From Phycisphaerales bacterium (GTDB taxonomy: Bacteria; Planctomycetota; Phycisphaerae; UBA1845): 33,510 nucleotides of DNA. The position numbers and the translations under genes were made by a program. Below the pieces are notes generated by a model. That model made no database searches. It saw only the letters and a list, made by a program, of their open reading frames with translations, and was not told the origin of the DNA. The DNA is taken from NCBI GenBank assembly GCA_020353195.1, contig CP070691.1:2447565-2481074 (forward strand). Reading direction: 5' to 3'. Positions 15,458 to 23,100 of the stretch are shown here, in pieces; positions within the stretch are counted from its first letter, which is position 1; each line of letters begins with the position of its first letter.

Positions 15458-17592
15458 ATTCCTCCGCAGCAATCTCGACGAACCTTGCGGCGCGCTTGGG
15501 CGGCGTGCGCGTGAGACTGCGCGAGGATGTTGACATTACGCGGCACTTGTTTCGCGGAGAACCTTCGTACATCATTCGCGATCCACTGACGTTCGCTAGT
15601 CACCGGTTTGACTTCTCCGATTACGAGATCCTGGTAAGCATGGACGCTTCGCGTCCGCTGTCGGAAGTGTTCGACGACCTGGTCGCGCAGGGAAAAGTGA
15701 CTCGCGACAACGAAGAGTCGTTCTACGAGTTCGTCCTCTCTTTGCACCGGGCGGGGCTGCTGAACCTGCCTGTCGCCGACGGCAGATTGCTCTATCGGCG
15801 CAACCAGGTGCGGCAGGCCAGCCGTCGCCGACAGAAGGCTCTGAGCCTTCTATACCTGCAGGTACCTGTCTGGAATCCTGACGAGTTTCTCGACAAGACG
15901 ATCAGCCTGGCCCGCCCCCTGTTTCGTCGTGCTTTCTTCGTCCTCTGGCTGGCGCTCATGTGCGTCGCGGGTCTGACCGTCTCAAACCGCTGGCAAGAAC
16001 TGTCGGATCCACTGCACGGGCTCCTGGCGGCGAGTAACTTGCCGCTGATGTGGGTGATGTTGATCGTCCTCAAGGTATGTCACGAGTTCGGTCATGCATA
16101 CGCCTGCAAGCACTTCGGCGTGCCCGTGCGAGAGATGGGTATATACCTGGTCGCCGGAACTCCATGCGCTTATGTCGACGCAACCGCGTCGTGGGAACTG
16201 GTACAACGCTCGCAGCGTGTGATGGTTGGACTGGCGGGCATGTACGTCGAATCGTTCCTGGCCGCCCTGGCGGTTCTCGTGTGGGCGCTTACTGGTCCGT
16301 CGCTGGTCAATTCCGCAGCGTATAACGTCATGTACCTGGCCAGTATCGTAACGGTGGTGTTCAATCTCAATCCGCTTATGCGTTTCGATGGCTACTACGT
16401 TCTGAGCGACATCTTGGGGGTACCGAACTTGGGGCAACGGGCACACGCGTACGTGCTCGGCGTCGCCAAGCGAGTCAGTTTCGGCATTCGCAGCGGGCCA
16501 CGGGTCGCAGGGATCAGACTTCGGGCCGTGCTGCTGGCCTATGGTGTTGCGGCGCCGTGCTACAAGATGTTGGTGCTGTTGGCCATCGCCGCGTTGCTGG
16601 CGTCCAAACTGTTCATCGTCGGATTCGTCATGGGGAGCGCCTACTTGCTGGTCCTTATTGGAGGGGCCGGATACCGTTTGATCCGGTATCTCTGGTACGC
16701 GGAAGAGACGGCACCGATGCGAAATCAGGCGGTGGCCTTGAGCCTGCTGATGGTGGCTTTCGTTCCGGCCGGCTTGGTGGCCATTCCGCTCCGCACGGCC
16801 GTTCAAGCGCAGTGCATTATAGTCGCAGAGAACGAGGCCGTCGTTCGGGCGGAAACGTCCGGGTTTCTGCAGCGCACGGAGGTGCTTGACGGAGACATCG
16901 TGACACCCGGCAAGCTGCTGTCGGAATTGGGCAACGACTCCATCAGCGACCTGCTTGCCGAGGCAACCGCCCGGCTCGAAGCCGCCGAGATTCGACGCGA
17001 TGCCTACCGGTTAGACAGACCGGCTCAGGCCAACGAAGAGGCCCAGCGCGTTTCCGCGTACCAACACGAGGTCGAAAGACGTCAGAAACAGCTTACGTCA
17101 CTTCGCGTGCGTTCGCCCGTTGCTGGTCGTGTTATTGCGTGCCTTGGCCCGACCGACGTCGGGAGGTTTATCGAAGCCGGCGGGGAACTCGCGAGAGTCG
17201 TTTCCGGCAATTGGCAGGCCCACGCGCTGCTGAATGAAGAAGATATCGCTGCCGCCGAGCCCGAAGTCGGCGACACCGTCGAACTTCGCACGGCTGCTGC
17301 GCCAGGAGAGAGTCTGTATGGAATCATCGAGCGCATTGACCCGACCGGCGACCGGCAGATTCCGCTCCCTGCACTGACACACGAGGGCGGCGGCGATATC
17401 GTCGTCGCACCCGTGAGCGGCGCGGCCCTCCAGCCCTACTTTCTGCTCACCATTGAGCTCACCGGCGGCAAGCACCAGGGAATGCGGCACGGCATGACCG
17501 GAACCGTCCGGCTCGAAGCACTGCACGAACCCGTGGGCCTGTACATTTACCGCCGGGTGGCGCGCTTCCTCGACGCACTGAGGCAGGAATAA
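15448..17592 (+). CDS. M50 (site-2-protease-like) membrane protein with C-terminal HlyD-like module
   Basis: Polytopic membrane protein of 714 aa. ATG 15448 lies within the end of the GAF-HlyD gene; the frame is open further upstream, but only as an overlap. Residues about 20-110 resemble the PqqD-like domain often found at the front of this family. The membrane core has both M50 motifs: HEFGH (212-216) in a hydrophobic helix, and NPLMRFDG (308-315), whose Asp is the third zinc ligand. After about eight membrane segments a HlyD-like periplasmic part begins (about 455-700), with lipoyl halves around VRAETSGFLQRTEVLDGDIV and LRVRSPVAGRVIACLG and a coiled coil between. Site-2 proteases cut substrates within the membrane; fused HlyD modules instead suggest work on exported proteins, as a processing or conducting component. 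All zinc ligands are present, so activity is plausible. Actual role unknown. Confidence 0.85.
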   Translation: MALNSSAAISTNLAARLGGVRVRLREDVDITRHLFRGEPSYIIRDPLTFASHRFDFSDYEILVSMDASRPLSEVFDDLVAQGKVTRDNEESFYEFVLSLHRAGLLNLPVADGRLLYRRNQVRQASRRRQKALSLLYLQVPVWNPDEFLDKTISLARPLFRRAFFVLWLALMCVAGLTVSNRWQELSDPLHGLLAASNLPLMWVMLIVLKVCHEFGHAYACKHFGVPVREMGIYLVAGTPCAYVDATASWELVQRSQRVMVGLAGMYVESFLAALAVLVWALTGPSLVNSAAYNVMYLASIVTVVFNLNPLMRFDGYYVLSDILGVPNLGQRAHAYVLGVAKRVSFGIRSGPRVAGIRLRAVLLAYGVAAPCYKMLVLLAIAALLASKLFIVGFVMGSAYLLVLIGGAGYRLIRYLWYAEETAPMRNQAVALSLLMVAFVPAGLVAIPLRTAVQAQCIIVAENEAVVRAETSGFLQRTEVLDGDIVTPGKLLSELGNDSISDLLAEATARLEAAEIRRDAYRLDRPAQANEEAQRVSAYQHEVERRQKQLTSLRVRSPVAGRVIACLGPTDVGRFIEAGGELARVVSGNWQAHALLNEEDIAAAEPEVGDTVELRTAAAPGESLYGIIERIDPTGDRQIPLPALTHEGGGDIVVAPVSGAALQPYFLLTIELTGGKHQGMRHGMTGTVRLEALHEPVGLYIYRRVARFLDALRQE

Positions 17593-17772
17593 GTCGGGCA
17601 GACTGTCCGTCACCGATCGCCCCCGCCGGCGCGGCCCGATAAGCGTTCGTCTGTCGGAGCGCGCGTTTCCAGCTCGTCTTGCTTCATGCGCCAACCGAAC
17701 CCGCGTTCCGGACAGAAATACGGGACCATCGTGATTGCCGCGGGTTTGTTTCACTCCTGAAGCGCCCGGGTG

Positions 17773-18555
17773 TTACTTGCGCATCTCTTTCACCGCCGCC
17801 GCGACAAGTTCGGCAACCCGCTTGCCCGAAAGGAGCATTCCGCCGAAGATCGGTCCCATGCGCGGACCGCCAAACGTCGCGCAGACGCTCATCCCTGACA
17901 CCCAGAGTCCCGGAAACGCCTCCGCGACATTCTCGACGACGAACGCCTCGCCGGCTGCGGCGTCCATGGGCCCTTCACGGGACCGGTCGGTGAAAACATC
18001 GGCCAACAGACCTCGCCGGCGAAGAGCTTGGACCACGGCCGCATCATGGCCCGTACCATCCACGACGGCGTTCGCGGAAAACATGATGGGGTCAACCGGA
18101 AGCGTCTCGCCGATCAGCGGACGGTTCACGACAACGCCGGTAACCCGTTCCCGCTGAACGCACACGTCCTCTACCATCATGAGGTTGAACAGCGCGGCTC
18201 CGGATTGAACGGTTTTCAGGCACAGACCCGCCGCCAGCTCGACTGCGTCAGTGGTGTGCAGCCCGCCGCTCGCGGATTCATGGGCGACGCCGATCTCGTC
18301 GAGCAGGGGCAGGGCCTCATCCTGGATGACGGCCTGGCTCATGGCCATGCCGCCTCCCCATAAGCCGCCGCCCGGCGAGAGCCGCTTCTCCAACACGGTC
18401 ACCTTGAAGCCGTCTCGGGCGAGACGAATCGCCGCCATCATGCCCGACGGACCGGCCCCGACGATGAGCACGTCGTTTACGATCCTGTCCAGGAGCTTGT
18501 CGTGAAACGTGCTTATGATCGTCCGGGAAATCGTCGTCTCTTCCAATCGGTCCAT
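17773..18555 (-). CDS. thi4: Thi4-type thiazole synthase (ribulose-1,5-bisphosphate-synthetase-annotated family)
   Basis: FAD/NAD-binding protein of 260 aa in the Thi4 family, which builds the thiazole phosphate part of thiamine from NAD and glycine. It may use a backbone Cys sulfur (suicide enzymes) or free sulfide (archaeal type). The dinucleotide site is VGAGPSG (32-38), followed by an acidic strand end (VTVLEKRLSPGGGLWGGG). C-terminal motifs VVDGTGHDA and GPRMGPIFGGMLLSGK are typical. At the position equivalent to yeast Cys205 and the His of the Methanocaldococcus enzyme (the residue just before VDP) I read Pro153 (TLPVDP). No other thiamine gene is nearby and I found no TPP riboswitch signature (no CTGAGA) upstream. 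AGGAG lies about 11 bases before ATG 18555, inside the end of a small upstream ORF, so coupled translation is likely. Length is normal for prokaryotic Thi4. Confidence 0.88.
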   Translation of the reverse strand: MDRLEETTISRTIISTFHDKLLDRIVNDVLIVGAGPSGMMAAIRLARDGFKVTVLEKRLSPGGGLWGGGMAMSQAVIQDEALPLLDEIGVAHESASGGLHTTDAVELAAGLCLKTVQSGAALFNLMMVEDVCVQRERVTGVVVNRPLIGETLPVDPIMFSANAVVDGTGHDAAVVQALRRRGLLADVFTDRSREGPMDAAAGEAFVVENVAEAFPGLWVSGMSVCATFGGPRMGPIFGGMLLSGKRVAELVAAAVKEMRK

Positions 18556-18562
18556 TGAACCA

Positions 18563-18691
18563 CTACTCCTGAGTCACTTCTCCGGCACGCTCCGCGTCCC
18601 GAACGTCCTCTGAAACCAGCCTGATGTCGGTTGCCGCCCCCATGTCGGTGTGCTCGACAACCGGCTTCCTCTTGATCCGGGCCTCGGTCAC
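18563..18691 (-). CDS. Small ORF just upstream of thi4 (42 codons, GTG start)
   Basis: Reads VTEARIKRKPVVEHTDMGAA and continues to GEVTQE, then TAG, 7 bases before the thi4 ATG. Third codon positions are strongly G/C, as in genuine genes here. A promoter-like CTTACA-N18-TATGAT ends 6 bases before the GTG, so this would be a leaderless start. The same frame stays open and protein-like upstream to about 18832, so it could instead be the end of a longer frameshifted gene that starts near 18861. No homolog recognised. Confidence 0.35.
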   Translation of the reverse strand: MTEARIKRKPVVEHTDMGAATDIRLVSEDVRDAERAGEVTQE

Positions 18692-18697
18692 CGCCGG

Positions 18698-18727
18698 ATC
18701 ATACCGGATCCTCTCGGCTCCTGTAAG
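18698..18727 (-). promoter_or_regulatory. Putative promoter for the small ORF and thi4
   Basis: On the minus strand: CTTACA (18727-18722), an 18-base spacer and TATGAT (18703-18698). The -10 has five of six consensus bases and the -35 four of six. The expected transcription start falls at or next to GTG 18691. Confidence 0.35.
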
Positions 18728-18773
18728 GCCCCGCTGGCCGGTCGGTGTCTCCGGCGGGCCGGCGTCTGGTGCA

Positions 18774-18861
18774 GGGCGGCGCTCTGTCGGTCGATCGGCT
18801 TGACGGGCTGTTTGCCTTTGAGCCGGAAGGCGTTATTGTTGATGGTCACCTGTGGGCACAT
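18774..18861 (-). pseudogene. Possible N-terminal part of a frameshifted small gene
   Basis: From ATG 18861 the minus strand reads MCPQVTINNNAFRLKGKQPV and then KPIDRQSAA with G/C-biased third positions. Around 18770-18790 the protein-like reading moves to another frame (PDAGPPETPTGQRGLTGAER), which leads into the small ORF before thi4. One frameshift would join them into a protein of about 95 residues. It may be a decayed gene, a sequencing error or two unrelated ORFs. No family recognised and no strong ribosome binding site. Confidence 0.25.
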
Positions 18862-19000
18862 ACGATCATCTGCCCGTGCTGAGGCGATGATGCAGCGCCT
18901 GGCGGCCGGATGGTAGCCGGGTGGCGGTCCGACGCCATCGATCGTCCGGGCGTTGAGCTGAATGTGCCGGCGAGGAGGGGTGATGCTCCGAGCGACCCGC

Positions 19001-19029
19001 TTGCCGGTATCGCGGTTTTTGCGTATGAA
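19001..19029 (+). promoter_or_regulatory. Promoter of the truncated tRNA-Ser copy
   Basis: TTGCCG (19001-19006), 17-base spacer, TATGAA (19024-19029), identical to the element before the intact tRNA-Ser. It lies 48 bases before the tRNA-like sequence. If still active it would transcribe only a half tRNA and the sequence after it. Confidence 0.5.
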
Positions 19030-19077
19030 TCGAGGGGCGGGCGGGAGGCTTGCTGGCGATTCTCGTCGAACCTCGTT

Positions 19078-19116
19078 GGAGGAGTGGCCGAGTGGTTTGA
19101 GGCGACGGTCTTGAAA
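19078..19116 (+). pseudogene. tRNA-Ser 5' half (truncated tRNA gene)
   Basis: Begins GGAGGAGTGGCCGAGTGG, as the intact tRNA-Ser does at 24485, continues through the D arm and the 5' side of the anticodon stem (ACGGT) and ends in the loop TTGAAA. One base differs in the D loop (GAGG instead of AAGG). The 3' side of the anticodon stem, the long variable arm, the T arm and the acceptor end are absent. It cannot fold as a tRNA. Confidence 0.75.
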
Positions 19117-19629
19117 GCAAAGCCCGCCGAATTCACGCCTGTAAATTCCGTTTCTGCAACGTTTTGTTGGTGTGGCGCTGGGCGCGCCGAGCATTTAGGT
19201 ACACGTTTAGTTACCGATGTAGGCGCGTAATGGCGCTGTGCGTGCCAACATACTACCGCCACGAATCGCGCATACGGCGGCATAACGGCGGTTTGCCAGG
19301 CGGCCGTTGTTCCGCACGATGACGACCAGCCGTCCCTATATGGCGTGCTGGCCCAGGCAGCAGTCGGAGCAGCGGACGTGCAGGCCGCCGTCGACGGCGG
19401 CCGACGCCTGCCACCGCTGGAGCTCTACGAACATGAGCTCAGCGAGCTGCTTGGCCCTAAGCAGTAGCCATAGGCGCTTGGAACCAACCCGGCAACATAT
19501 CGCCCCGCTCGTCACCCCAGTGGCGGGTGGGGCGATTCCTCAATTCCGTCGCTGGAGGCTGATTCACACCGCGACACAGCGCTTCCGGTTCGCGCCGTTC
19601 AGCCCGCACCTTGCGACCTCCCGCCGAGC
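19117..19629. other. Degenerate region without an intact gene
   Basis: About 500 bp following the truncated tRNA. All frames are interrupted or low in coding character. A minus-strand stretch near 19336-19476 begins LLRAKQLAELM, reminiscent of excisionase-type helix-turn-helix proteins, but the rest does not fit. The base composition between 19120 and 19280 is more AT-rich than the neighbourhood, which suggests foreign or decayed DNA. Confidence 0.4.
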
Positions 19630-19922
19630 ACTCGCCGGTTTTGCATGCCGGTCAAGCCACTCTGTCATCGCAGCAACACGCTCCGGATCGGTTCGCGAAA
19701 GCGGGCGGATCTCGGGAACACCTTGCAGCAGGTGCTCACTGGCCAGCCTTGCCCTGGTGAAACGCAAGCTTGAGTCCCAACGTTGCAACCTCCTTAACGT
19801 CCGCACTGGTGCAGCCCTCGGTCACCGCGGCAGGTTCGTCCATCACCAGCGCCTTCGCATTGCGCCCCTTCAGCGCGACGTGAATCCGGAAGATCTCCGC
19901 GCGCTCTGCTTCGACGGCCCTG
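19630..19922 (-). pseudogene. Remnant of an AAA-family ATPase (C-terminal part)
   Basis: The minus strand from about 19922 reads AERAEIFRIHVALKGRNAKA and then EGCTSADVKEV, which matches the small-lid region of AAA ATPases (usual form: RxxIfxxhL...R, then EGxxGADI). The frame ends at a TGA near 19755, but a second frame resumes the family pattern (EHLLQGVPEIRPLSRTDPER, then MTEWLDRHAKPAS). The Walker A and B parts are missing. Truncation plus a frameshift indicates a pseudogene. Confidence 0.55.
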
Positions 19923-19950
19923 CGTAGCGGGCCTCCGAATCAAGTGTATC

Positions 19951-20166
19951 TCATTCGATGAACTGCACGTAGCCACCGCGCTTCTGCGTCTGCGCCCGAT
20001 GCCATTCATTGGCCAGGAAGTGCCTCATCGCGCCCAGTAAGGAAGAACGAAACCGGCCGGGCTTGGCGTCTGCGGACGCGAATCCGCCCGTCTCAATAAT
20101 TCGGGTGAAGAAGCACTGCGTCAGGTCCTGGGCCGCGTTCGACGAGTAACCGGTCCATGAGCGTTC
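19951..20166 (-). pseudogene. Remnant of a planctomycete-type ECF sigma factor
   Basis: The minus strand reads ERSWTGYSSNAAQDLTQCFF, then PGRFRSSLLGAMRHFLANEW and AQTQKRGG before a TGA at 19951. This is the start of region 2 in the ECF sigma factors expanded in planctomycetes (usual form: DAxDLTQxFFxRLL...GRFRSFLLxxLxxFLANE). The N-terminus and region 4 are absent, so it cannot be functional. It lies directly upstream, in the same direction, of the AAA remnant, so the two may have been one neighbourhood. Confidence 0.6.
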
Positions 20167-20180
20167 CGGTTATCGCATAG

Positions 20181-21122
20181 ACCGCGCATCAGCGGTCAGC
20201 GAGCGACCTGTTTCGAGACACGGTTCACGGCGCACGTACGCTCGCTATCGCGGTCGGCGCTGCCGTCGCACTGCTCGGAGTCGTGCCCGCGATCTTCTGC
20301 CGCGAACGACATGTCGCCCCGCCCAAGGTCTCCGCCATAAAGGGAGTTGCGGCAAGCACGATCGACTTCCTCCGTGGTTTCGTCACGACCTTAATATGCA
20401 TACCTTTCTTGAAAATCTGCGCGGCGACTTTGCTCGTATTCAACGGTTACCAGCTCGCAGTTTCCTTTTCAATATACGTGATGATCTACTATTTGTTCAA
20501 CGGAAACGATGTTCAGGGCGGAAAGCTGCTTGGCTGGTTTGGCACGCTTACCGCCGCCGCTACTTTAGCAGTGATCCCGCTGACAGGGTGGATCGCGACC
20601 AGGATCGGCAAACGGAGGACTTCTCTCATAACCATCTCCCTCTCTCTTGTCGGGTATGCCTTGAAGTGGGTAGGCTACAATCCTGATCATCCTTATTGGC
20701 TTCTCTTTGCCGCTCCTTTCGTTGCGTTTGGCACAGGATCTCTCTTCACCTTGATGGGTGCGATGATCGCCGACGTGTGTGATCATGATGAACTGAATAC
20801 ACACGAACGCCGCGAAGGGGTCCTCGGGGCGATTTATTGGTGGACGGTAGAGATCGGCATGGCTTTCGCCGGACTGCTCACCGGCATTATGCTGAATGCG
20901 TCGGGTTTTGACGTCGAGTTGAAGGCAGCACAACCTGAAGCTACCTTGTTCCTTTTGAGATTATTCGACGTTGGTGTGCCGCTGGCAACGTCCGCGCTCG
21001 CTATCCTCATCATGATGACCTACAAGATCACTGAACAAAAAGCCTATGAGATCCGAGCAGAGCTGGAACGTAGGCGTGGGAAACTGGGCGCCGATACAAC
21101 GCCGCAGTCAGAAGCACCCTGA
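20181..21122 (+). pseudogene. GPH-type sugar:cation symporter (MFS_2), C-terminal half only
   Basis: Open frame from 20181 (after an in-frame TAG at 20178) to TGA 21120. The protein has about six transmembrane segments, with motifs such as GWIATRIGKRRTS and IADVCDHDELNTHERREG typical of the second half of MelB/GPH sugar transporters. The family is about 450 residues with 12 helices, so the N-terminal half is missing. The nominal start GTG 20283 has no supporting site and lies within a helix-connecting segment. Codon use is less G/C-rich than in the flanking genes. Most likely a truncated gene left by rearrangement. Confidence 0.7.
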
Positions 21123-21151
21123 ACATCGGTGTGATCAGGCAACGTAGGTCG

Positions 21152-21178
21152 GGCCTCAGCCGCCGTGTTGGCGAGGCC
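21152..21178. repeat. Hairpin-forming inverted repeat
   Basis: GGCCTC-a-GCC (21152-21161), an 8-base loop, and GGC-GAGGCC (21170-21178): nine pairs with one bulged base. No T-run follows. It lies 30 bases after the transporter remnant and could be a REP-like element or a weak terminator. Confidence 0.4.
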
Positions 21179-21403
21179 AGGCCCGCGTAGCGAAGGCGAA
21201 GCTGGGCGCCGTACGCGAGCGGTCCACAGCGTAGCGGGCCGCAGAGTCTCTTACATCTTGCCGTCCGGAGAATACATGGATTTGGGAGCCAAGGCACGCA
21301 AATCAGGTGGGACTTGATTTCGGCTCTCACAAATCACCCCTTTTTCTGCACCAGGTGGCTGTCTGCGTCCGATCCATATTATTAGCTGAAGGGAGGTTGT
21401 GTC

Positions 21404-22876
21404 ATGCGCTTAGTATCGTCCATCTCGGTCGTTGCCCTTGGATTGATCTATCTGGCAGCATGCAACGCCGGTCCGTCTGGCGGCGGTGGGGCTTCCGAAA
21501 CGCGCCCTGACGGTACGTGTGATCCGGACGCCCCCACCTGTGCCGAAGGTCAGGTCTGCGAACTGGTTATCGATGGCGATCCTCAATGCGCGACCCCCGT
21601 TGTACTGCGGGGGATCGTCGTAGTACTGGGGGATGAAACTCCGGTTGAAGGTGCTCTAGTACAGGCCGTGGATGCCAACGGGGCGGCGGTGGGAACGACC
21701 GGCATTTCGGCAAGCGACGGCACGTATTCCCTGGTTGTGCCAGCCGTTCGCGACGCTGAGGGTGGCCCGGTCGAGGGGGTCTACACGCTTCGCGTGCAGG
21801 CGGCCGAATACCAGGAGTTTCCCACCGCGATCCGACCGGCCCTGCCGCTGGATGTAGCTTCGGCGGAGTCCCAGGATGAGGGCTGGGTGGTTGAGAGCGC
21901 GCTGACCACGATCGGCCTTATTAGGATTCCCGGCGACACATCAGGTCTCGGCTCCATCAGCGGCATAGTTCAGGGCGAGTTGAATGCCGGGGCCTTGGTC
22001 GTGGCTTCCGATGAGCAGGCTGCCTTCACCGGCTTCAGCGACAGCGAGGGCAACTACGTGATCTTCAACGTGCCGTCTGGTAGCTACACGGTGCAGGGAT
22101 ATTTAGCGGGCATTCAACTCGAGGCGGTGACCGTTTCGATCGAGGAGGGAGAAGACGTCTCCGGCGTGGATTTGCTGCAATCGAGTCAGCCCTTGAGCAC
22201 GGTCTCGGGCAACGTGCAGATCGTCAACGCTCCGGGTGGTGCGATGACCAGTGTAGTGCTGTGCGTCGAGAGCACATTCGACGACAGGACCGGACGTGGC
22301 AAGATGCCACCCGGCCTGCGGGTCGGGAGTGTGAATGGCGCGTTTTCGATTGGCGATGTGCCTGACGGGCGCTATGTGGTCCTGGCGGCGTTCGAGAACG
22401 ACGATTTGGTGCGTGATCCGGATCAGACGATCGGCGGCACCGAGATCGTCCGCATCGAGTTGCCGGATCCCGCACTCGGGAACGAAGTCAACTTGCCAGA
22501 GGGTTTCAAAGTGACGGAAGCCCTGTCGGTCACCCGGCCGGGAGCCGAGGGGCCGGAACGGGTAGCCAACTCCACACCGACGCTTGAGTGGGAGGACGAT
22601 TCCAGCGAAGACGGCTACGAGATACGCATCTTCGATGCCTTCGGTAACCTGGTCTGGGAGGATGAGATCGGGCCGACGACCGGTTCGGCCACGGTCACGC
22701 ACCTGTATGCAGGTCCTTCGCTCCAGGAAGGCATGTTCTACCAGTTCCGCGTCACCTCATTCCGCGCACACACTGAAGTGCGGACAGCGATCAGCACCAC
22801 CGAGGATCTCAAGGGGGTGTTCTTCTACTTGGACGCCGAGACCTCCTCGGGCGAAACGGAGCAGCAGCCTGAATGA
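21404..22876 (+). CDS. Lipoprotein with carboxypeptidase-regulatory-like domains
   Basis: Predicted outer-surface or periplasmic lipoprotein of 490 aa. GGGAGG lies 7 bases before ATG 21404. The signal ends in a lipobox LAAC with Cys20 as the lipidation site, followed by a Gly-rich linker. A short Cys-containing segment (DGTCDPDAPTCAEGQVC) comes next, then three beta-sandwich segments of the carboxypeptidase-regulatory type (clear marks: SASDGTYSLVVP, DSEGNYVIFNVPSGSYTVQG and VNGAFSIGDVPDGRYVV). A fibronectin-III-like region lies near the end (STPTLEWEDDSSEDGYEIRI). Such modules are structural, so a function cannot be assigned. It stands alone between the transporter remnant and the aldo/keto reductase. 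Confidence 0.8.
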   Translation: MRLVSSISVVALGLIYLAACNAGPSGGGGASETRPDGTCDPDAPTCAEGQVCELVIDGDPQCATPVVLRGIVVVLGDETPVEGALVQAVDANGAAVGTTGISASDGTYSLVVPAVRDAEGGPVEGVYTLRVQAAEYQEFPTAIRPALPLDVASAESQDEGWVVESALTTIGLIRIPGDTSGLGSISGIVQGELNAGALVVASDEQAAFTGFSDSEGNYVIFNVPSGSYTVQGYLAGIQLEAVTVSIEEGEDVSGVDLLQSSQPLSTVSGNVQIVNAPGGAMTSVVLCVESTFDDRTGRGKMPPGLRVGSVNGAFSIGDVPDGRYVVLAAFENDDLVRDPDQTIGGTEIVRIELPDPALGNEVNLPEGFKVTEALSVTRPGAEGPERVANSTPTLEWEDDSSEDGYEIRIFDAFGNLVWEDEIGPTTGSATVTHLYAGPSLQEGMFYQFRVTSFRAHTEVRTAISTTEDLKGVFFYLDAETSSGETEQQPE

Positions 22877-23100
22877 CATAGAGTCTTGTGCGAGAATCGC
22901 CCCATTGGCTAGGTTCTTAGCGGCGGGCGGGGCGATCGTCATGTCCATCAGAACGGCCACTCTGTCATCGACCACTGGCGTCACCCCCGGTGGCCGCGCC
23001 CTCTTTTCAAATCGCGACCTGCGCGTATCCTGGGGCCGGGAACGGAATTCACGGGTGACTGTCCAGGTCATACGTGGCAGGGACACGGACGGAGGAAACG

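Larger units (their letters stand above)
18948..19116 (+). repeat. Direct repeat copy A: tRNA-Ser promoter region plus 5' tRNA half
   Basis: This stretch closely matches 24355-24524 in the same orientation, from GGGCGTTGA(G/C)CTGAATGTGC to the anticodon loop TTGAAA. The first 45 bases and the promoter core are nearly identical; the segment between promoter and tRNA differs more. Homology stops abruptly inside the anticodon loop, after which the sequences are unrelated. Confidence 0.8.

Noticed and set aside
18556..18700. TPP riboswitch upstream of thi4
   Set aside because: No CTGAGA or other THI-box core is present, and the stretch looks coding.
19336..19476. Minus-strand stretch starting LLRAKQLAELM, resembling an excisionase-type helix-turn-helix protein
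   Set aside because: Only about 11 residues match the family; the rest does not, and no start or recombinase lies beside it.
19564..19806. Independent 80-residue gene on the minus strand
   Set aside because: Its middle matches the C-terminal part of an AAA ATPase continued from another frame, so it is part of a pseudogene.
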